A DNA stretch of 64,000 nucleotides from Lentzea sp. NBRC 102530 (GCF_030269365.1 NZ_BSTF01000021.1:62001-126000), one strand, 5' to 3'. Positions 8,594 to 17,194 are shown, numbered from the stretch's first letter. Numbers and translations: made by a program. The notes: generated by a model from the sequence alone, not told the origin.

Positions 8594-11464
8594 TCACCAC
8601 GGAAAGATCCTCATGTTTTCTGTTAGGCCGATCGTGCCCGCGACCAACCTCATCTGCTCCACTCCGCGTACGTCCGCGTCCAGCAAACGGGGGGAGCAGA
8701 TCATCACGGCGAGCACCTGGGCGCGCGACAACGCCACGTTCAACCTGTTGCGCGACAGGAGGAAGTCCAGGCCACGGGGCAGGTCCACGGTGGACGACGA
8801 CGTCATGGACATGATGACCGCCGGTGCCTCCTGCCCTTGGAACCGGTCCACGGTGCCCACCCGAGTTTCGCTGAACCCCGCATCAGCCAGTCGGCGCCGG
8901 ATCACCCGCACCTGCAGGTTGTACGGCGCCACAACGAGAATGTCCGCATCGGTCAGTTCGCGCGTTTTGCCGTTGTCCGTCCACGTGCGACCGACGATCT
9001 GCCTGACCGTGTCCACGACGGCGTCCGCTTCCTCGGTGGACGACGTGATGTTGTGCCGGTGGTCGACCTCGCGCAGGTAGATCCCGGGCTCGACGCCGGA
9101 GATCGACCGGTTGGCGGCCGATTCGTGCGAATGGAGCAGCCCGGCATAGGAGAGTTCGGACACGGGCCTGCACACGGCCGGGTGCATTCGCCGCGTCTCC
9201 GCCAGGAAATAGCCCAGATGCGGCGGGATCACGTCGGCGTCCCCCAGCAAATGGCCCAGCGCCGACGCGTCGGACCCCGGCGGGTGCACACCCTGAACGA
9301 CCTGGGGGAGTTGCTGGGGGTCGCCCAGCAACACGAGGTTCCGCGCGGCCGTGGCCACCGCCACCGCGTCCGCGAGGGCGAACTGCCCGGCCTCATCGAT
9401 GATCATCACGTCGAACGGCTGCGCCTTGATGACGTTGTTGGAGAACGTCCAGGCGGTGCCGCCGACCAGGTGCCCCTGCGGGTGCTCCTCGCGCCACCGC
9501 GCCAGCGCCCCGTTGTCCTTGGGCTGGTCCCAGGCGAGGCCCTCCTCGGGTTTGCGCTCCTTGGACCGCTTGGCCATCGGCACGTCCGGATCGACGCTCG
9601 ACAGCACGTTCTCGACGGCCTTGTGTGACGTCGAGGTGACCGCGACCGTCTTGCCCTGGTCGATGAGGTGCCGGATGAGCTTGGTGGCGAGGTAGGTCTT
9701 GCCGGCGCCGGGCGGGCCCTGCACGGCGAGAGTCCCGCCGTCGAGCTGGTCGACGGCCTTGATCACCGCCTGCACCACGTCGTCGTGCTGCGGCAACGGC
9801 TGCGCGGGCGGTGTGCGCAGCAACAGGTCGATACCGGGGTTGCGCGGCAGCAACGGCAGGATCCGCACCGCCTGCTCGGCCAGTTCCGCCACGGCCTCGT
9901 CCTTGGGCGACGCCGGCACCGGGCTCCCCGGCAGCACCGCGATCGGCACGTCCCCGTGCTCGACGGCGTTGCTCTCGGTCAGCACCAGTTCGTACGGGTT
10001 GTCGTCGGACACCGCGGCGTTGCGCGTGACGTTGCCGGGGTAGAGCAGCCGGACCTGTTCCCCCGCGCCGAACGGGTGGGGCCGCTCGGGGTCGATCCGC
10101 GCGTGCACCTGCCGCTTGTGCGTCCGGACCCGCCCCGACGGCGGCACCCAGTCCTCGGCCCGCACCGTGATGGGCACCGCGCAGTTGGAATCCGTCTCCA
10201 GGTCGGAGATCGGCGCCAGCGCCTGCCGGAAGAAGTCACCCCAGGCCGGACTCGCCTCCCGCCGGTGGTACCCGACGGTCGCCGCGAACAACGCATGTCC
10301 CTCCGCCAGCAACGGCTCGGTCAGCGCCGCCATCCGCCGGGCCCGCTCGGCGGCCTTCTCCAGCGCCGCCTCGTCCCGTTCCTCCCGCACCGCGGTCTCG
10401 ATCTCGCGCTCGACCTTGACGCGGTGCAACAGGTCCCGCACCCCGCGCGTCAGGTTCTCGTCCTGCACCAACGGCTTCAGCGCGGGCAGCGTGTACTCCC
10501 GCGTGGACACCCGCAACACCCGCCGCGTCAGCGCGCCGAGGTCGACCGTCCGCCGCACGAGCTCGTCCACTTCGGACTCCAGCGTGGCGCTCCTGGCGGC
10601 CCGCCCGGCCAGGTCGTGCGGCGTGAAGTGGTAGACGGTGCCCTCCGGCGTGCGCGCGACGAACTCCGCGAACGTCCCCGACCACCCCGGCGTGCGGAAC
10701 GTGTCGCCGTCGACCTCCAGGAACACGTCGTCCTCGGCGGGTTCCGGCAGGTTCGCCAGCGCCTCGGGCGCCACCACCTCGTACCGCACGACGCCGGTGC
10801 GTTCCTGCTCCACCTGGAGCCGGGCCTGCGCGGTCAGCGCCGTGAACGACGCCGGCGACAACGTGACCGGCCGTTCCTCGGTCGCTGCAAGCGCGTCGAT
10901 GGTGTCAATGCCGGCCGAAACGAGCTTCCGCCGCTGGTCCGCCCGCAACCCGGCCACCAGCGACAGGTCCCGCGCCTCCTCGCGTCCGGAAGCGCAATGA
11001 CGGGCGAACCGGCAGCCGGCACAGGCCGCCCGCACATCACCCCACGACCGCGCAGGCGCGGGTCCGGGCTTCGCGAGCCGCGTCCGCAACCGCGCCACCA
11101 ACGGCAGGAAGTCGGCCACCCGGAACGAACCGCGCCGCCCGTCCACGACCAGGTGCGCCCGCTCGGCACCCACCGCCGCTGCCACGCTCACCAGCGACAA
11201 CACCGCCAGGGGAGTGGCGTCGGCAGCCTCGTCGCACGGCTCGTACCCGTCGGCGGTGCGCACGAGGGTCTGGGCGGAGCAGTGGAACACGCCGTCGAAG
11301 AACACGGCGTTCTCGACCAGGTCGGCCCCGGACCGCATCGACGCCGCGGTGCTTTCGGCGGCCCGCGCCAGCTCGGCGGGATCACCTCGCCGCTCGTCCC
11401 GCGCCAGGTAGCTGCGGTGCTCGCACTCGAGCAGGTCGACGAGATCGGACGGGCTGGCGAGCAT
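8594..11464 (-). CDS. TM0106-type RecB-like nuclease fused to SF1 DNA helicase
   Basis: This 956-aa protein has an N-terminal nuclease-like half with a cysteine cluster (AACAGCRFARHC, about residue 150) typical of iron-sulfur RecB-like nucleases, and an RNase H-like segment FLEVDGDTF. The C-terminal half is a UPF1/DNA2-like SF1 helicase: Walker A GPPGAGKT near residue 582, Walker B VMIIDEAGQFAL near 685, and late motifs TVDRFQGQEAPAVIMS and NVALSRAQ. It probably processes DNA or RNA ends in repair. ATG at 11464 begins MLASPSDLVDLLECEH, where homology starts; an upstream in-frame ATG at 11515 would place the start inside the 11478-11593 inverted-repeat element. It lies downstream of Ku on the same strand, which fits an end-processing role. 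Confidence 0.85.
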   Translation of the reverse strand: MLASPSDLVDLLECEHRSYLARDERRGDPAELARAAESTAASMRSGADLVENAVFFDGVFHCSAQTLVRTADGYEPCDEAADATPLAVLSLVSVAAAVGAERAHLVVDGRRGSFRVADFLPLVARLRTRLAKPGPAPARSWGDVRAACAGCRFARHCASGREEARDLSLVAGLRADQRRKLVSAGIDTIDALAATEERPVTLSPASFTALTAQARLQVEQERTGVVRYEVVAPEALANLPEPAEDDVFLEVDGDTFRTPGWSGTFAEFVARTPEGTVYHFTPHDLAGRAARSATLESEVDELVRRTVDLGALTRRVLRVSTREYTLPALKPLVQDENLTRGVRDLLHRVKVEREIETAVREERDEAALEKAAERARRMAALTEPLLAEGHALFAATVGYHRREASPAWGDFFRQALAPISDLETDSNCAVPITVRAEDWVPPSGRVRTHKRQVHARIDPERPHPFGAGEQVRLLYPGNVTRNAAVSDDNPYELVLTESNAVEHGDVPIAVLPGSPVPASPKDEAVAELAEQAVRILPLLPRNPGIDLLLRTPPAQPLPQHDDVVQAVIKAVDQLDGGTLAVQGPPGAGKTYLATKLIRHLIDQGKTVAVTSTSHKAVENVLSSVDPDVPMAKRSKERKPEEGLAWDQPKDNGALARWREEHPQGHLVGGTAWTFSNNVIKAQPFDVMIIDEAGQFALADAVAVATAARNLVLLGDPQQLPQVVQGVHPPGSDASALGHLLGDADVIPPHLGYFLAETRRMHPAVCRPVSELSYAGLLHSHESAANRSISGVEPGIYLREVDHRHNITSSTEEADAVVDTVRQIVGRTWTDNGKTRELTDADILVVAPYNLQVRVIRRRLADAGFSETRVGTVDRFQGQEAPAVIMSMTSSSTVDLPRGLDFLLSRNRLNVALSRAQVLAVMICSPRLLDADVRGVEQMRLVAGTIGLTENMRIFPW

Positions 11465-11477
11465 GGGACCTGATGCT

Positions 11478-11593
11478 AGTGGTGTGACTCGGAACGTTGG
11501 CGAGGTAATCGGCATTCAGCAGGGCGCCTCGCGGTGCCGCGACGCACCCGTCTGACCGCGAACTTCCCCGGCAACGTTCCGAGCCACACCACT
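11478..11593. repeat. 116-bp element with 22-bp terminal inverted repeats (MITE-like or regulatory)
   Basis: Arm 11478-11499 (AGTGGTGTGACTCGGAACGT plus TG) is the reverse complement of 11572-11593 with one mismatch. The 72 bases between the arms show no gene. It fills most of the gap between Ku and the helicase and begins 14 bp upstream of the helicase start. Size and ends resemble a miniature inverted-repeat element, but I see no convincing target-site duplication. It could instead fold as a long RNA hairpin. Confidence 0.6.
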
Positions 11594-11639
11594 GGTCAGC
11601 CACACCGACAGTCCCGGGAACCCAGGCCTCGGCGAGCCG

Positions 11640-12302
11640 CTATACGTTCGCCTCCACCAGGTGCAGCAAGGCCTCGTGCCGCGTGTTCGGGTAGTCGTGC
11701 GGCCGGAACGGACGCGTCTGCGCCCGCACCAGGGCGGCCGCGGCCGCCAACTCACCGGTGCGCACCTCGGTGTCCCGGTGCAGGAACGCGAAGTGCGGCT
11801 CCCGCACCTCGTCCGGCCACAGCAACGTGTGCAGCACCAGCACCCCGGCCTGCGGCCGCAAGGCCGCCAAGGTCTCCTTGCCCCGCAGGGCGAACTTCAC
11901 GATCGCGGCGGTCTTCGTGCGTTCCAGGGTCTCCCGCAGCAGCACGTACGAGCGCACGGCCAGGTCGTCGGGCTCCACGTAGTAGCTGCGGTGCAACGCG
12001 ACCGGGTCCACGTCGGTCTGCGGCGCGAACTGCTGCACGTCGATCACGCCGTCCTCGGGTGCCGGCAGGTCGCCGGGGTCGATCTGCACGATGCGGCCGT
12101 CGTCGAGCTCGTAGCCGCGGCCGATGTCCTCCGGGGTCAGTCGGAGCGAGCATTCACCGCACACCTGTTGATGGCGCACGCGGCCGCTGTCCTCGCGGTG
12201 CACGAGGTGCACCTTGCTGCGGTGCTCGGTGGCCGCCGAGACCAGCCGCACCGTCATGGTCGTCATCCCGAACCGGAGTGCTCCCCGCCACACAGTTCTC
12301 AT
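11640..12302 (-). CDS. ku: Ku-family DNA end-binding protein (NHEJ)
   Basis: Bacterial Ku forms a ring-shaped homodimer that binds double-strand break ends and recruits LigD. The start MRTVWRGALRFGMTTMTVRL matches the first strand of the Ku core, and later segments such as SYYVEPDD and FALRGKETLAALRPQ are family-typical. At 220 aa it contains the core but little or no basic C-terminal extension, so it is a minimal Ku. No LigD gene is nearby. Its start codon follows an SOS-box-like palindrome by about 14 bp and has no obvious Shine-Dalgarno sequence, so the transcript may have a very short leader. The helicase/nuclease gene follows on the same strand across the inverted-repeat element. Confidence 0.92.
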   Translation of the reverse strand: MRTVWRGALRFGMTTMTVRLVSAATEHRSKVHLVHREDSGRVRHQQVCGECSLRLTPEDIGRGYELDDGRIVQIDPGDLPAPEDGVIDVQQFAPQTDVDPVALHRSYYVEPDDLAVRSYVLLRETLERTKTAAIVKFALRGKETLAALRPQAGVLVLHTLLWPDEVREPHFAFLHRDTEVRTGELAAAAALVRAQTRPFRPHDYPNTRHEALLHLVEANV

Positions 12303-12307
12303 GACAA

Positions 12308-12339
12308 ATGACTACTCGAACAGATGTTCTAGTAGTCAT
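12308..12339. promoter_or_regulatory. LexA/SOS-type operator in an extended palindrome upstream of ku
   Basis: The core TCGAACAGATGTTCTA (12316-12331) fits the actinobacterial SOS box GAAC-N4-GTTC. It lies inside a 32-bp near-perfect palindrome (12308-12339) whose outer 9-bp arms ATGACTACT and AGTAGTCAT match exactly. The palindrome ends 6 bp before the ku start codon, where a bound repressor would block transcription. LexA as the ligand is inferred from the motif only. Confidence 0.7.
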
Positions 12340-12444
12340 CGTGGCTGGTGAAAGGCCTCGTTCGGACGCGTCCGAGAGGTGTCACGGACGCGTGTATCCG
12401 ACGAAAGTCACCCGGAAGGCCTTACTGCGACACTTCTGGGAGCC

Positions 12445-13830
12445 TCACCACGGGGAAGGCGCGTAGTCCTTCAGGAAGCACCCGTACAGGTCCTCGCCCG
12501 CCTCGCCGCGCACGATCGGGTCGTACACCCGGGCCGCGCCGTCGACCAGGTCCAACGGGGCGTGGAAGCCCTCCTCGGCCAGCCGCAGCTTCATCGGGTG
12601 CGGACGCTCGTCGGTGATCCAGCCGGTGTCGACGGCCGTCATCAGGATGCCGTCGGCCTGCAGCATCTCCTCGGCGCTGGTGCGCGTCAACATGTTCAGG
12701 GCGGCCTTGGCCATGTTGGTGTGCGGGTGTCCCGAACCCTTGTAGGCGCGCGAGAACTGCCCCTCCATCGCCGACACGTTCACCACGTACTTGCGGCGGT
12801 ACGACGACTTCGCCATCGACGCGCGCAGGCGGGAGATCAGCAGGAACGGCGCGGTCGAGTTGCAGAGCTGCACTTCCAGCAGTTCGACCGGGTCGACCTC
12901 GTCGACGTTCTGGATCCACGAGTTCGATGACGCCGTGTCCGGCACCAGGCCACCGGCGTCGATGTCCTTCGAGCCCGCCATCAGCGCCAGCGTCGTCACC
13001 GAGTGCGCCTCGGGCACGGCGGTCCCCGGCAACGCGAGCTGGCCGTGGCCGCCGAACGAGATCAGCTCGGGGCGCCGGGCGTCGCCGGTCAGTTCGGAGT
13101 GCTCGGCGTGGGCGAGGGGCGCGTAGGCACCGGCGGAGCGGCGCACGGTCTGCGCGGCGTTGTTGATCAGGACGTCCAGCGGCCCGCGCGAGGCGACCTC
13201 GTCGGCCAGTGCGAGCACCTGGGACGGGTCGCGCAGGTCGATGCCCACGATCTTGAGCCGGTCGATCCACTCGTCGGCGTCCGGCATCGTGGCGAAGCGC
13301 CGGGCCGCGTCCTTGGGGAACCGGGTGGTGATCGTGGTGTGCGCGCCGTCGCGGAGCAGGCGCAGCGCGATGTACATGCCGATCTTCGCGCGGCCACCGG
13401 TCAGCAGGGCGTTGCGGCCGGTCAGGTCGGTGCGGGCGTCGCGCTTGCTGTGGTTGAACGCGGCGCAGTCCGGGCAGAGGTTGTGGTAGAACGCGTCCAC
13501 CTCGACGAACCTCTTGCGGCAGGTGTAGCAGGAACGCGCGCGCAGGAGGGTCCCGGCGGTGGCGCCCTGAGCGGTGGACACCAGCGGGAGGCCCTGGGTC
13601 TCGTCGTCGATGCGGTCGGGCGAGCCGGTGGCGGTCAGCGCGGTCACGGCGCGGTCGTTGGCCACGATGGCGGCCTTGCGCTCGGACTTCCGGAACTTCT
13701 TCGCGGCCTTGAAGATCTTCGCGGTGGCCCGGCGGACGCGCACGGCGTCGTCGTGTTCGGCCGGCAGGTCCTCGACCTGGGCAAGCACGCGCAGGCAGAC
13801 TTCCAGCTCTGCGGGGTCGATCGAGGTCAT
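12445..13830 (-). CDS. SDR-family oxidoreductase with N-terminal zinc ribbon
   Basis: This 461-aa protein has a helical N-terminal region (1-95), a zinc-ribbon-like pair of CxxC motifs (SCYTCRKRF and NLCPDCAAF, about 100-130) and a Rossmann short-chain dehydrogenase domain. The cofactor motif is LLTGGRAKIGMYIA, followed by VLINNAAQT. The usual YxxxK is replaced by the TNMAK-type sequence in HPHTNMAKAALNM, so the lysine remains but the tyrosine is absent; I recall the same pattern in related actinobacterial proteins, so this is probably a subfamily trait rather than decay. The substrate is unknown. A HAD hydrolase is divergent 35 bp upstream. Confidence 0.8.
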   Translation of the reverse strand: MTSIDPAELEVCLRVLAQVEDLPAEHDDAVRVRRATAKIFKAAKKFRKSERKAAIVANDRAVTALTATGSPDRIDDETQGLPLVSTAQGATAGTLLRARSCYTCRKRFVEVDAFYHNLCPDCAAFNHSKRDARTDLTGRNALLTGGRAKIGMYIALRLLRDGAHTTITTRFPKDAARRFATMPDADEWIDRLKIVGIDLRDPSQVLALADEVASRGPLDVLINNAAQTVRRSAGAYAPLAHAEHSELTGDARRPELISFGGHGQLALPGTAVPEAHSVTTLALMAGSKDIDAGGLVPDTASSNSWIQNVDEVDPVELLEVQLCNSTAPFLLISRLRASMAKSSYRRKYVVNVSAMEGQFSRAYKGSGHPHTNMAKAALNMLTRTSAEEMLQADGILMTAVDTGWITDERPHPMKLRLAEEGFHAPLDLVDGAARVYDPIVRGEAGEDLYGCFLKDYAPSPW

Positions 13831-13865
13831 GAACAGGCATTTTACGGGGAGTGGGGGGTGGTCCG

Positions 13866-14561
13866 GTGACCGGGCCGGAGCTGCTGGTGCTGTGGGACAT
13901 CGACAACACGCTGATCTCGGCGCGCGGGTTCGGCGGGCTGATGTACGGCCACGCGTTCCACAGCGCGTTCGGCAGGCCGCTCGAAGGACGCGTCGACCTC
14001 GGTGGGCGCACCGAGCGGGACGTGATCGAGGAGGTCCTGCGCCGGAACGGCATCGAGACCACGGCCGAAGCGCGCGAGCTGCTCGGCAACGCCCTCAGCA
14101 CGTCGTTCGAGCACCGCCGCGCCGAGCTGCCGGGCCACGGCGAGGTGCTGCCGGGGGCGCTGGAGGCGCTCGAGCACTTCGCGCACGACCCGCGCGTGCA
14201 CCAGGCCGTGCTGACCGCGAACCTCGCGAGCGTCGCGCTGGTCAAGCTGGAGGAGTTCGGCCTCGCGCACCTCGTCGACTGGGACGTCAGCGCGTTCGGC
14301 GACGACCACCTGGACCGCGCCGACCTCGTCACCGTCGCCCGCGAACGCGCCGGGCACATCCGCGAGTTCGCGGACCACGAGATCGTCATCATCGGCGACA
14401 CGCCGCACGACGTGCACGCCGCGACCAAGGCGGGCGTGCGGCTCGTCGCCGTCGCCACCGGCCGCAGTTCGAGGCAGGACCTCCGCCGAGCTGGAGCCCA
14501 GATCGTGATCGACGACCTCAGCGACCTGGAACTGCTGATCAGGAGCGTGCACGCGGTCTGA
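13866..14561 (+). CDS. HAD-family hydrolase
   Basis: A 231-aa haloacid-dehalogenase-type phosphatase. Motif I is LWDIDNTLIS (DxDxT, nucleophile plus acid), the cap region follows, and motif IV is IIGDTPHDVHAA, close to phosphoglycolate-phosphatase or pyrophosphatase relatives. It should hydrolyse a small phosphate ester in the cytoplasm; the substrate cannot be read from sequence. GTG at 13866 has a G-rich stretch 7 bases upstream; GTG at 13851 in the same frame is an alternative adding five residues. Confidence 0.82.
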   Translation: MTGPELLVLWDIDNTLISARGFGGLMYGHAFHSAFGRPLEGRVDLGGRTERDVIEEVLRRNGIETTAEARELLGNALSTSFEHRRAELPGHGEVLPGALEALEHFAHDPRVHQAVLTANLASVALVKLEEFGLAHLVDWDVSAFGDDHLDRADLVTVARERAGHIREFADHEIVIIGDTPHDVHAATKAGVRLVAVATGRSSRQDLRRAGAQIVIDDLSDLELLIRSVHAV

Positions 14562-14603
14562 CACGCCGCTGTTCGGCCCTGGTCAGGCCTCGATCACACC
14601 GTT

Positions 14604-15818
14604 ATGGTGCCCCGCATGCCCACTGCAGGCGGCCCGACAGTCAAACGGCTGTCCCAGCCGGACGCCGACATCAAACCCAAAGCCCTCGGCCTGCCCCGGG
14701 GCCGGACGGTGATCTCGGTCTTCGGCTCCACCCAAGACATCGAGACGGATCTCGCCGCGAAGTTGTTGCCGGTGCTCAGATCCGTCGTCGTGACCGCGGC
14801 GCGCAACGGCGCCGTGTTCGTCACGGAAGGCACCGACCGAGGCGTGGTCCACTTGCTGGGCATGGCTTTGCAGGCGTGCGAACAGCGCTGGCCCGTCGTG
14901 ATCGGCGTAGCGCCGAGCAGCAAGGTCCACGACCTCACCGAGACCTCCAGCAACGGTCAGGTGGCGCTGGAACCCAACCACAGCGTCGCCGTCATCGTCC
15001 CCGGTTCGGAGTGGACGGACGCGACCCCGGTGCTGTTCCGCACGATCGACGCCGTGCGCCACAAGAAACCCGTCGTCGCCCTCGTCGTTGGAGGCGAGAA
15101 CGAACGGGAGGTCGTCGACCACCTCAGCGGCGACAACCCGTTGCTGGTGCTCGCCGGCACGGGCGGGCTCGCGGACCGCATCGCGACCGGTGACCTCACC
15201 GGCGACCTCGCGGTGCTGGTGCGCAGCGGCAAGATCTTCATCGTCCACGTGGACGAGGGCGCCGGCAAGGCCGTCACCGCCCTGGAACGGCTGCTGGGCA
15301 AGGAGAAGCCCGTCAGGCCGCCGAGGATCTGGCCCAAGGTGCGCTACAAGGCACCGGACGCGCGGCCGCTGGTCGACCCCGGCTTCGTCGTCGCGTACCC
15401 GACGCTCGCCGACGCCATCCACGACGCGAACCAGGTCGTCGCGCCCGTCTTCCAGGAACTCGACGCCGAGGCCGACGTCGAGCAGAACCGCTACCGGCTC
15501 ACGGCCGTGCTCGCCATCGCGGGCGGTCTGACGACGACGGTGTTCGCCGCGTTGCAGATCTGGCTGAAGGACACGCCGTGGCCCGGTGTGCTCGTCGTGG
15601 CGGGTGGCGCGTTCGCGGCGGCCATCACGATCGTGGCGCGCAAGCGCGAGTCGCTCGACAAGTACCTCACCGCGCGCTCGCGAGCGGAACGGTTGCGCGC
15701 CTTGTACTTCGCGCATCTGGCGTCCGTCGCGCCGGCGTCCGAAGAGGAGCGTCAGGACAAGGTCGCCGATCTGGAAGCCGCGGTCAGCAACCGCAAGCAC
15801 GAGGTGGTCAGGACATGA
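14604..15818 (+). CDS. TRPM-like SLOG (LSDAT) sensor fused to SLATT two-TM domain
   Basis: This 404-aa protein has an N-terminal Rossmann-like SLOG domain of the LSDAT class (about 30-230), the cytosolic fold also found in TRPM channels. Matching landmarks are TVISVFGSTQDIE, NGAVFVTEGTDRGVVHL, WPVVIGVAPSSKV, KPVVALVVGGENE and LLVLAGTGGLADRIATG, in the order seen in TRPM proteins. After a linker come two membrane helices (about 299-319 and 325-345) and a helical tail, the SLATT arrangement of predicted pore-forming effectors. SLOG domains are thought to bind nucleotide-derived ligands, so a ligand-gated membrane effector is plausible. There is no Shine-Dalgarno sequence at ATG 14604; ATG 14616 is an alternative. 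The stop overlaps the next SLATT gene by 4 bp (ATGA). Confidence 0.8.
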   Translation: MVPRMPTAGGPTVKRLSQPDADIKPKALGLPRGRTVISVFGSTQDIETDLAAKLLPVLRSVVVTAARNGAVFVTEGTDRGVVHLLGMALQACEQRWPVVIGVAPSSKVHDLTETSSNGQVALEPNHSVAVIVPGSEWTDATPVLFRTIDAVRHKKPVVALVVGGENEREVVDHLSGDNPLLVLAGTGGLADRIATGDLTGDLAVLVRSGKIFIVHVDEGAGKAVTALERLLGKEKPVRPPRIWPKVRYKAPDARPLVDPGFVVAYPTLADAIHDANQVVAPVFQELDAEADVEQNRYRLTAVLAIAGGLTTTVFAALQIWLKDTPWPGVLVVAGGAFAAAITIVARKRESLDKYLTARSRAERLRALYFAHLASVAPASEEERQDKVADLEAAVSNRKHEVVRT

Positions 15819-16231
15819 GCGACAAGCTGCGCCAAGCCCAGTTCGTGGAAGCCTATCTGCGCCACCGCTTCCAGGACCGGCTCGACCACTACGAACGCGC
15901 CCGCAAGCGCTACTCCCGCGCTCGCACGTGGACGGTCGCGATCGCCGCCGCGCTCTTCATCGCCGCCGCGGCCGCCGCCGCCGTGGGGATGGCGGACGGG
16001 CCGCGCCGGGCCATGTGGGGTTTCGTGGCAACGGTTCTGGCCGCCGCGGCCACCGCCGTGTCGCTCTACGAGGCCACGTTCGGCTTCCGCCGCCTGGCGC
16101 GGGAGAGCGCCACCACTTCCGTTGCGCTGCAACGGCTCGCGGTGGACGGTCCCACGCCCGACGACGTGGACGACGAAAGGCTGGTCGCATTCGTGACCGA
16201 AGTGGAGTCGGTGCTGAGGTACGGCCGGTAG
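15815..16231 (+). CDS. SLATT-domain two-TM protein, partner of the LSDAT-SLATT protein
   Basis: A 138-aa protein with an N-terminal helix (FVEAYLRHRFQDRLDHYERA), two hydrophobic segments (about 40-60 and 66-88) and a C-terminal helix containing RRLARESATTSVALQRLA. This layout is the SLATT fold, which resembles the 2-TM half of the preceding protein. The ATGA overlap at 15815-15818 indicates translational coupling and co-function, possibly as a mixed membrane oligomer. SLATT proteins are predicted effectors in nucleotide-dependent conflict or stress systems; for this pair that is inference. No cyclase or nuclease is encoded beside it. Confidence 0.78.
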   Translation: MSDKLRQAQFVEAYLRHRFQDRLDHYERARKRYSRARTWTVAIAAALFIAAAAAAAVGMADGPRRAMWGFVATVLAAAATAVSLYEATFGFRRLARESATTSVALQRLAVDGPTPDDVDDERLVAFVTEVESVLRYGR

Positions 16232-16391
16232 CGCGAAAAACTGGCGGCAAACGCGCGAAGTTCGTTCCAGGAAAACGCTTCCACGGTTTGTACGCTGCGT
16301 GGATGGTCGATTACGGTAAGCACGGGTTCTGGTGTTTTGGTCACCCAGAGGTCATGATGGCCACATCCCCCGATGCGGAAGCAGGCACGAC

Positions 16392-16592
16392 ATGACTTGG
16401 GCGCGTCCCGCGATCGCCGAGCCCGAAACCGGCACGTTTGCCGAGGCCAAGGCTCTGGAGAAGGAGCACAGCACGATTCAGAACAGCAAGGCGGCACGCA
16501 CCGTGGCCTGTCACGCCACGGACGCGCTCGACTGCGCCGACCTGCTGGAGATGCTGGGCCTCAGCGCCACGGAGGGCAAGGTCCGGGTGTAA
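16392..16592 (+). CDS. small conserved-looking protein of unknown function
   Basis: A 66-aa soluble protein, MTWARPAIAEPETGTFAEAK onward, ending in a segment HATDALDCADLLEMLGL that looks like a folded helix. I believe similar short proteins occur in other actinobacteria, but I cannot name a family. ATG at 16392 is preceded by GGAAGCAGG. A frame upstream of this start is open to 16332 but has no support. Its last 82 bp overlap the convergent DUF2306 gene, so either stop region could be mis-assigned. Confidence 0.55.
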   Translation: MTWARPAIAEPETGTFAEAKALEKEHSTIQNSKAARTVACHATDALDCADLLEMLGLSATEGKVRV

Positions 16593-17194
16593 CCCCTGGA
16601 CTGGATCCACCACTCGGCGACCAGCAGGTTCACCACGAACGACAGCCAGTTCGCGGTGGCGAAGACCAGCAGCCCGTCCCCGTCGGGCACGAGAGCGCCG
16701 AGTGCGAGGCCCCAGAGGCGACCCATCACGGCGGCGCCGGTGAGTGCGAAACCGCGGATCATCCAGATGCGGTGTTCGCCGAACTGGCGCCGCCGTGCTG
16801 TTTTCAGGCCGTAGACGGCCGACATGAACCACAGCACCGACAACACCGTCAGTGGTGCCGAAGAAGCCAGGCCGGCCAGTGACAGCTGCGCGCACACGAC
16901 GCCGAGGACCGACGACGGCAGCACGGCCCCGAAGTAGACCCGCCCCATGACCCGGTGCACCTTCGGGTGACGGGAGCGCAGCCGCGGCCAGAACTGCGAG
17001 ACACCCGCCAGGACGGCGACCGTTCCGGTGAAGATGTGCGCGACGAGAAGGCCGTAGTGCACCGCGCCGTGCAGCGGCGGCCGCGCCTGCTCCATGTCCA
17101 GAGTGACGTACGCGCTGGCCGCGAAGATCGTTATCGCGACGCAGACGAATCCCGACACCGCCAACCAGGCGGCGTACCCCCACGAAGTTTTCAT
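16511..17194 (-). CDS. DUF2306-type integral membrane protein
   Basis: A 227-aa protein with about six to seven membrane segments, starting MKTSWGYAAWLAVSGFVCVA. Histidines in helix-proximal positions (HGAVHYGLLVAHIF and RHPKVHRVMGRVYFG) are typical of DUF2306 proteins, which look like small heme- or quinone-associated membrane proteins, though the function is unknown. The start at 17194 removes a 71-codon upstream extension with no protein-like character that would overlap the divergent S4 gene. The C-terminal tail after TLPS is low in character and overlaps the 66-aa gene. Confidence 0.72.
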   Translation of the reverse strand: MKTSWGYAAWLAVSGFVCVAITIFAASAYVTLDMEQARPPLHGAVHYGLLVAHIFTGTVAVLAGVSQFWPRLRSRHPKVHRVMGRVYFGAVLPSSVLGVVCAQLSLAGLASSAPLTVLSVLWFMSAVYGLKTARRRQFGEHRIWMIRGFALTGAAVMGRLWGLALGALVPDGDGLLVFATANWLSFVVNLLVAEWWIQSRGYTRTLPSVALRPSISSRSAQSSASVA

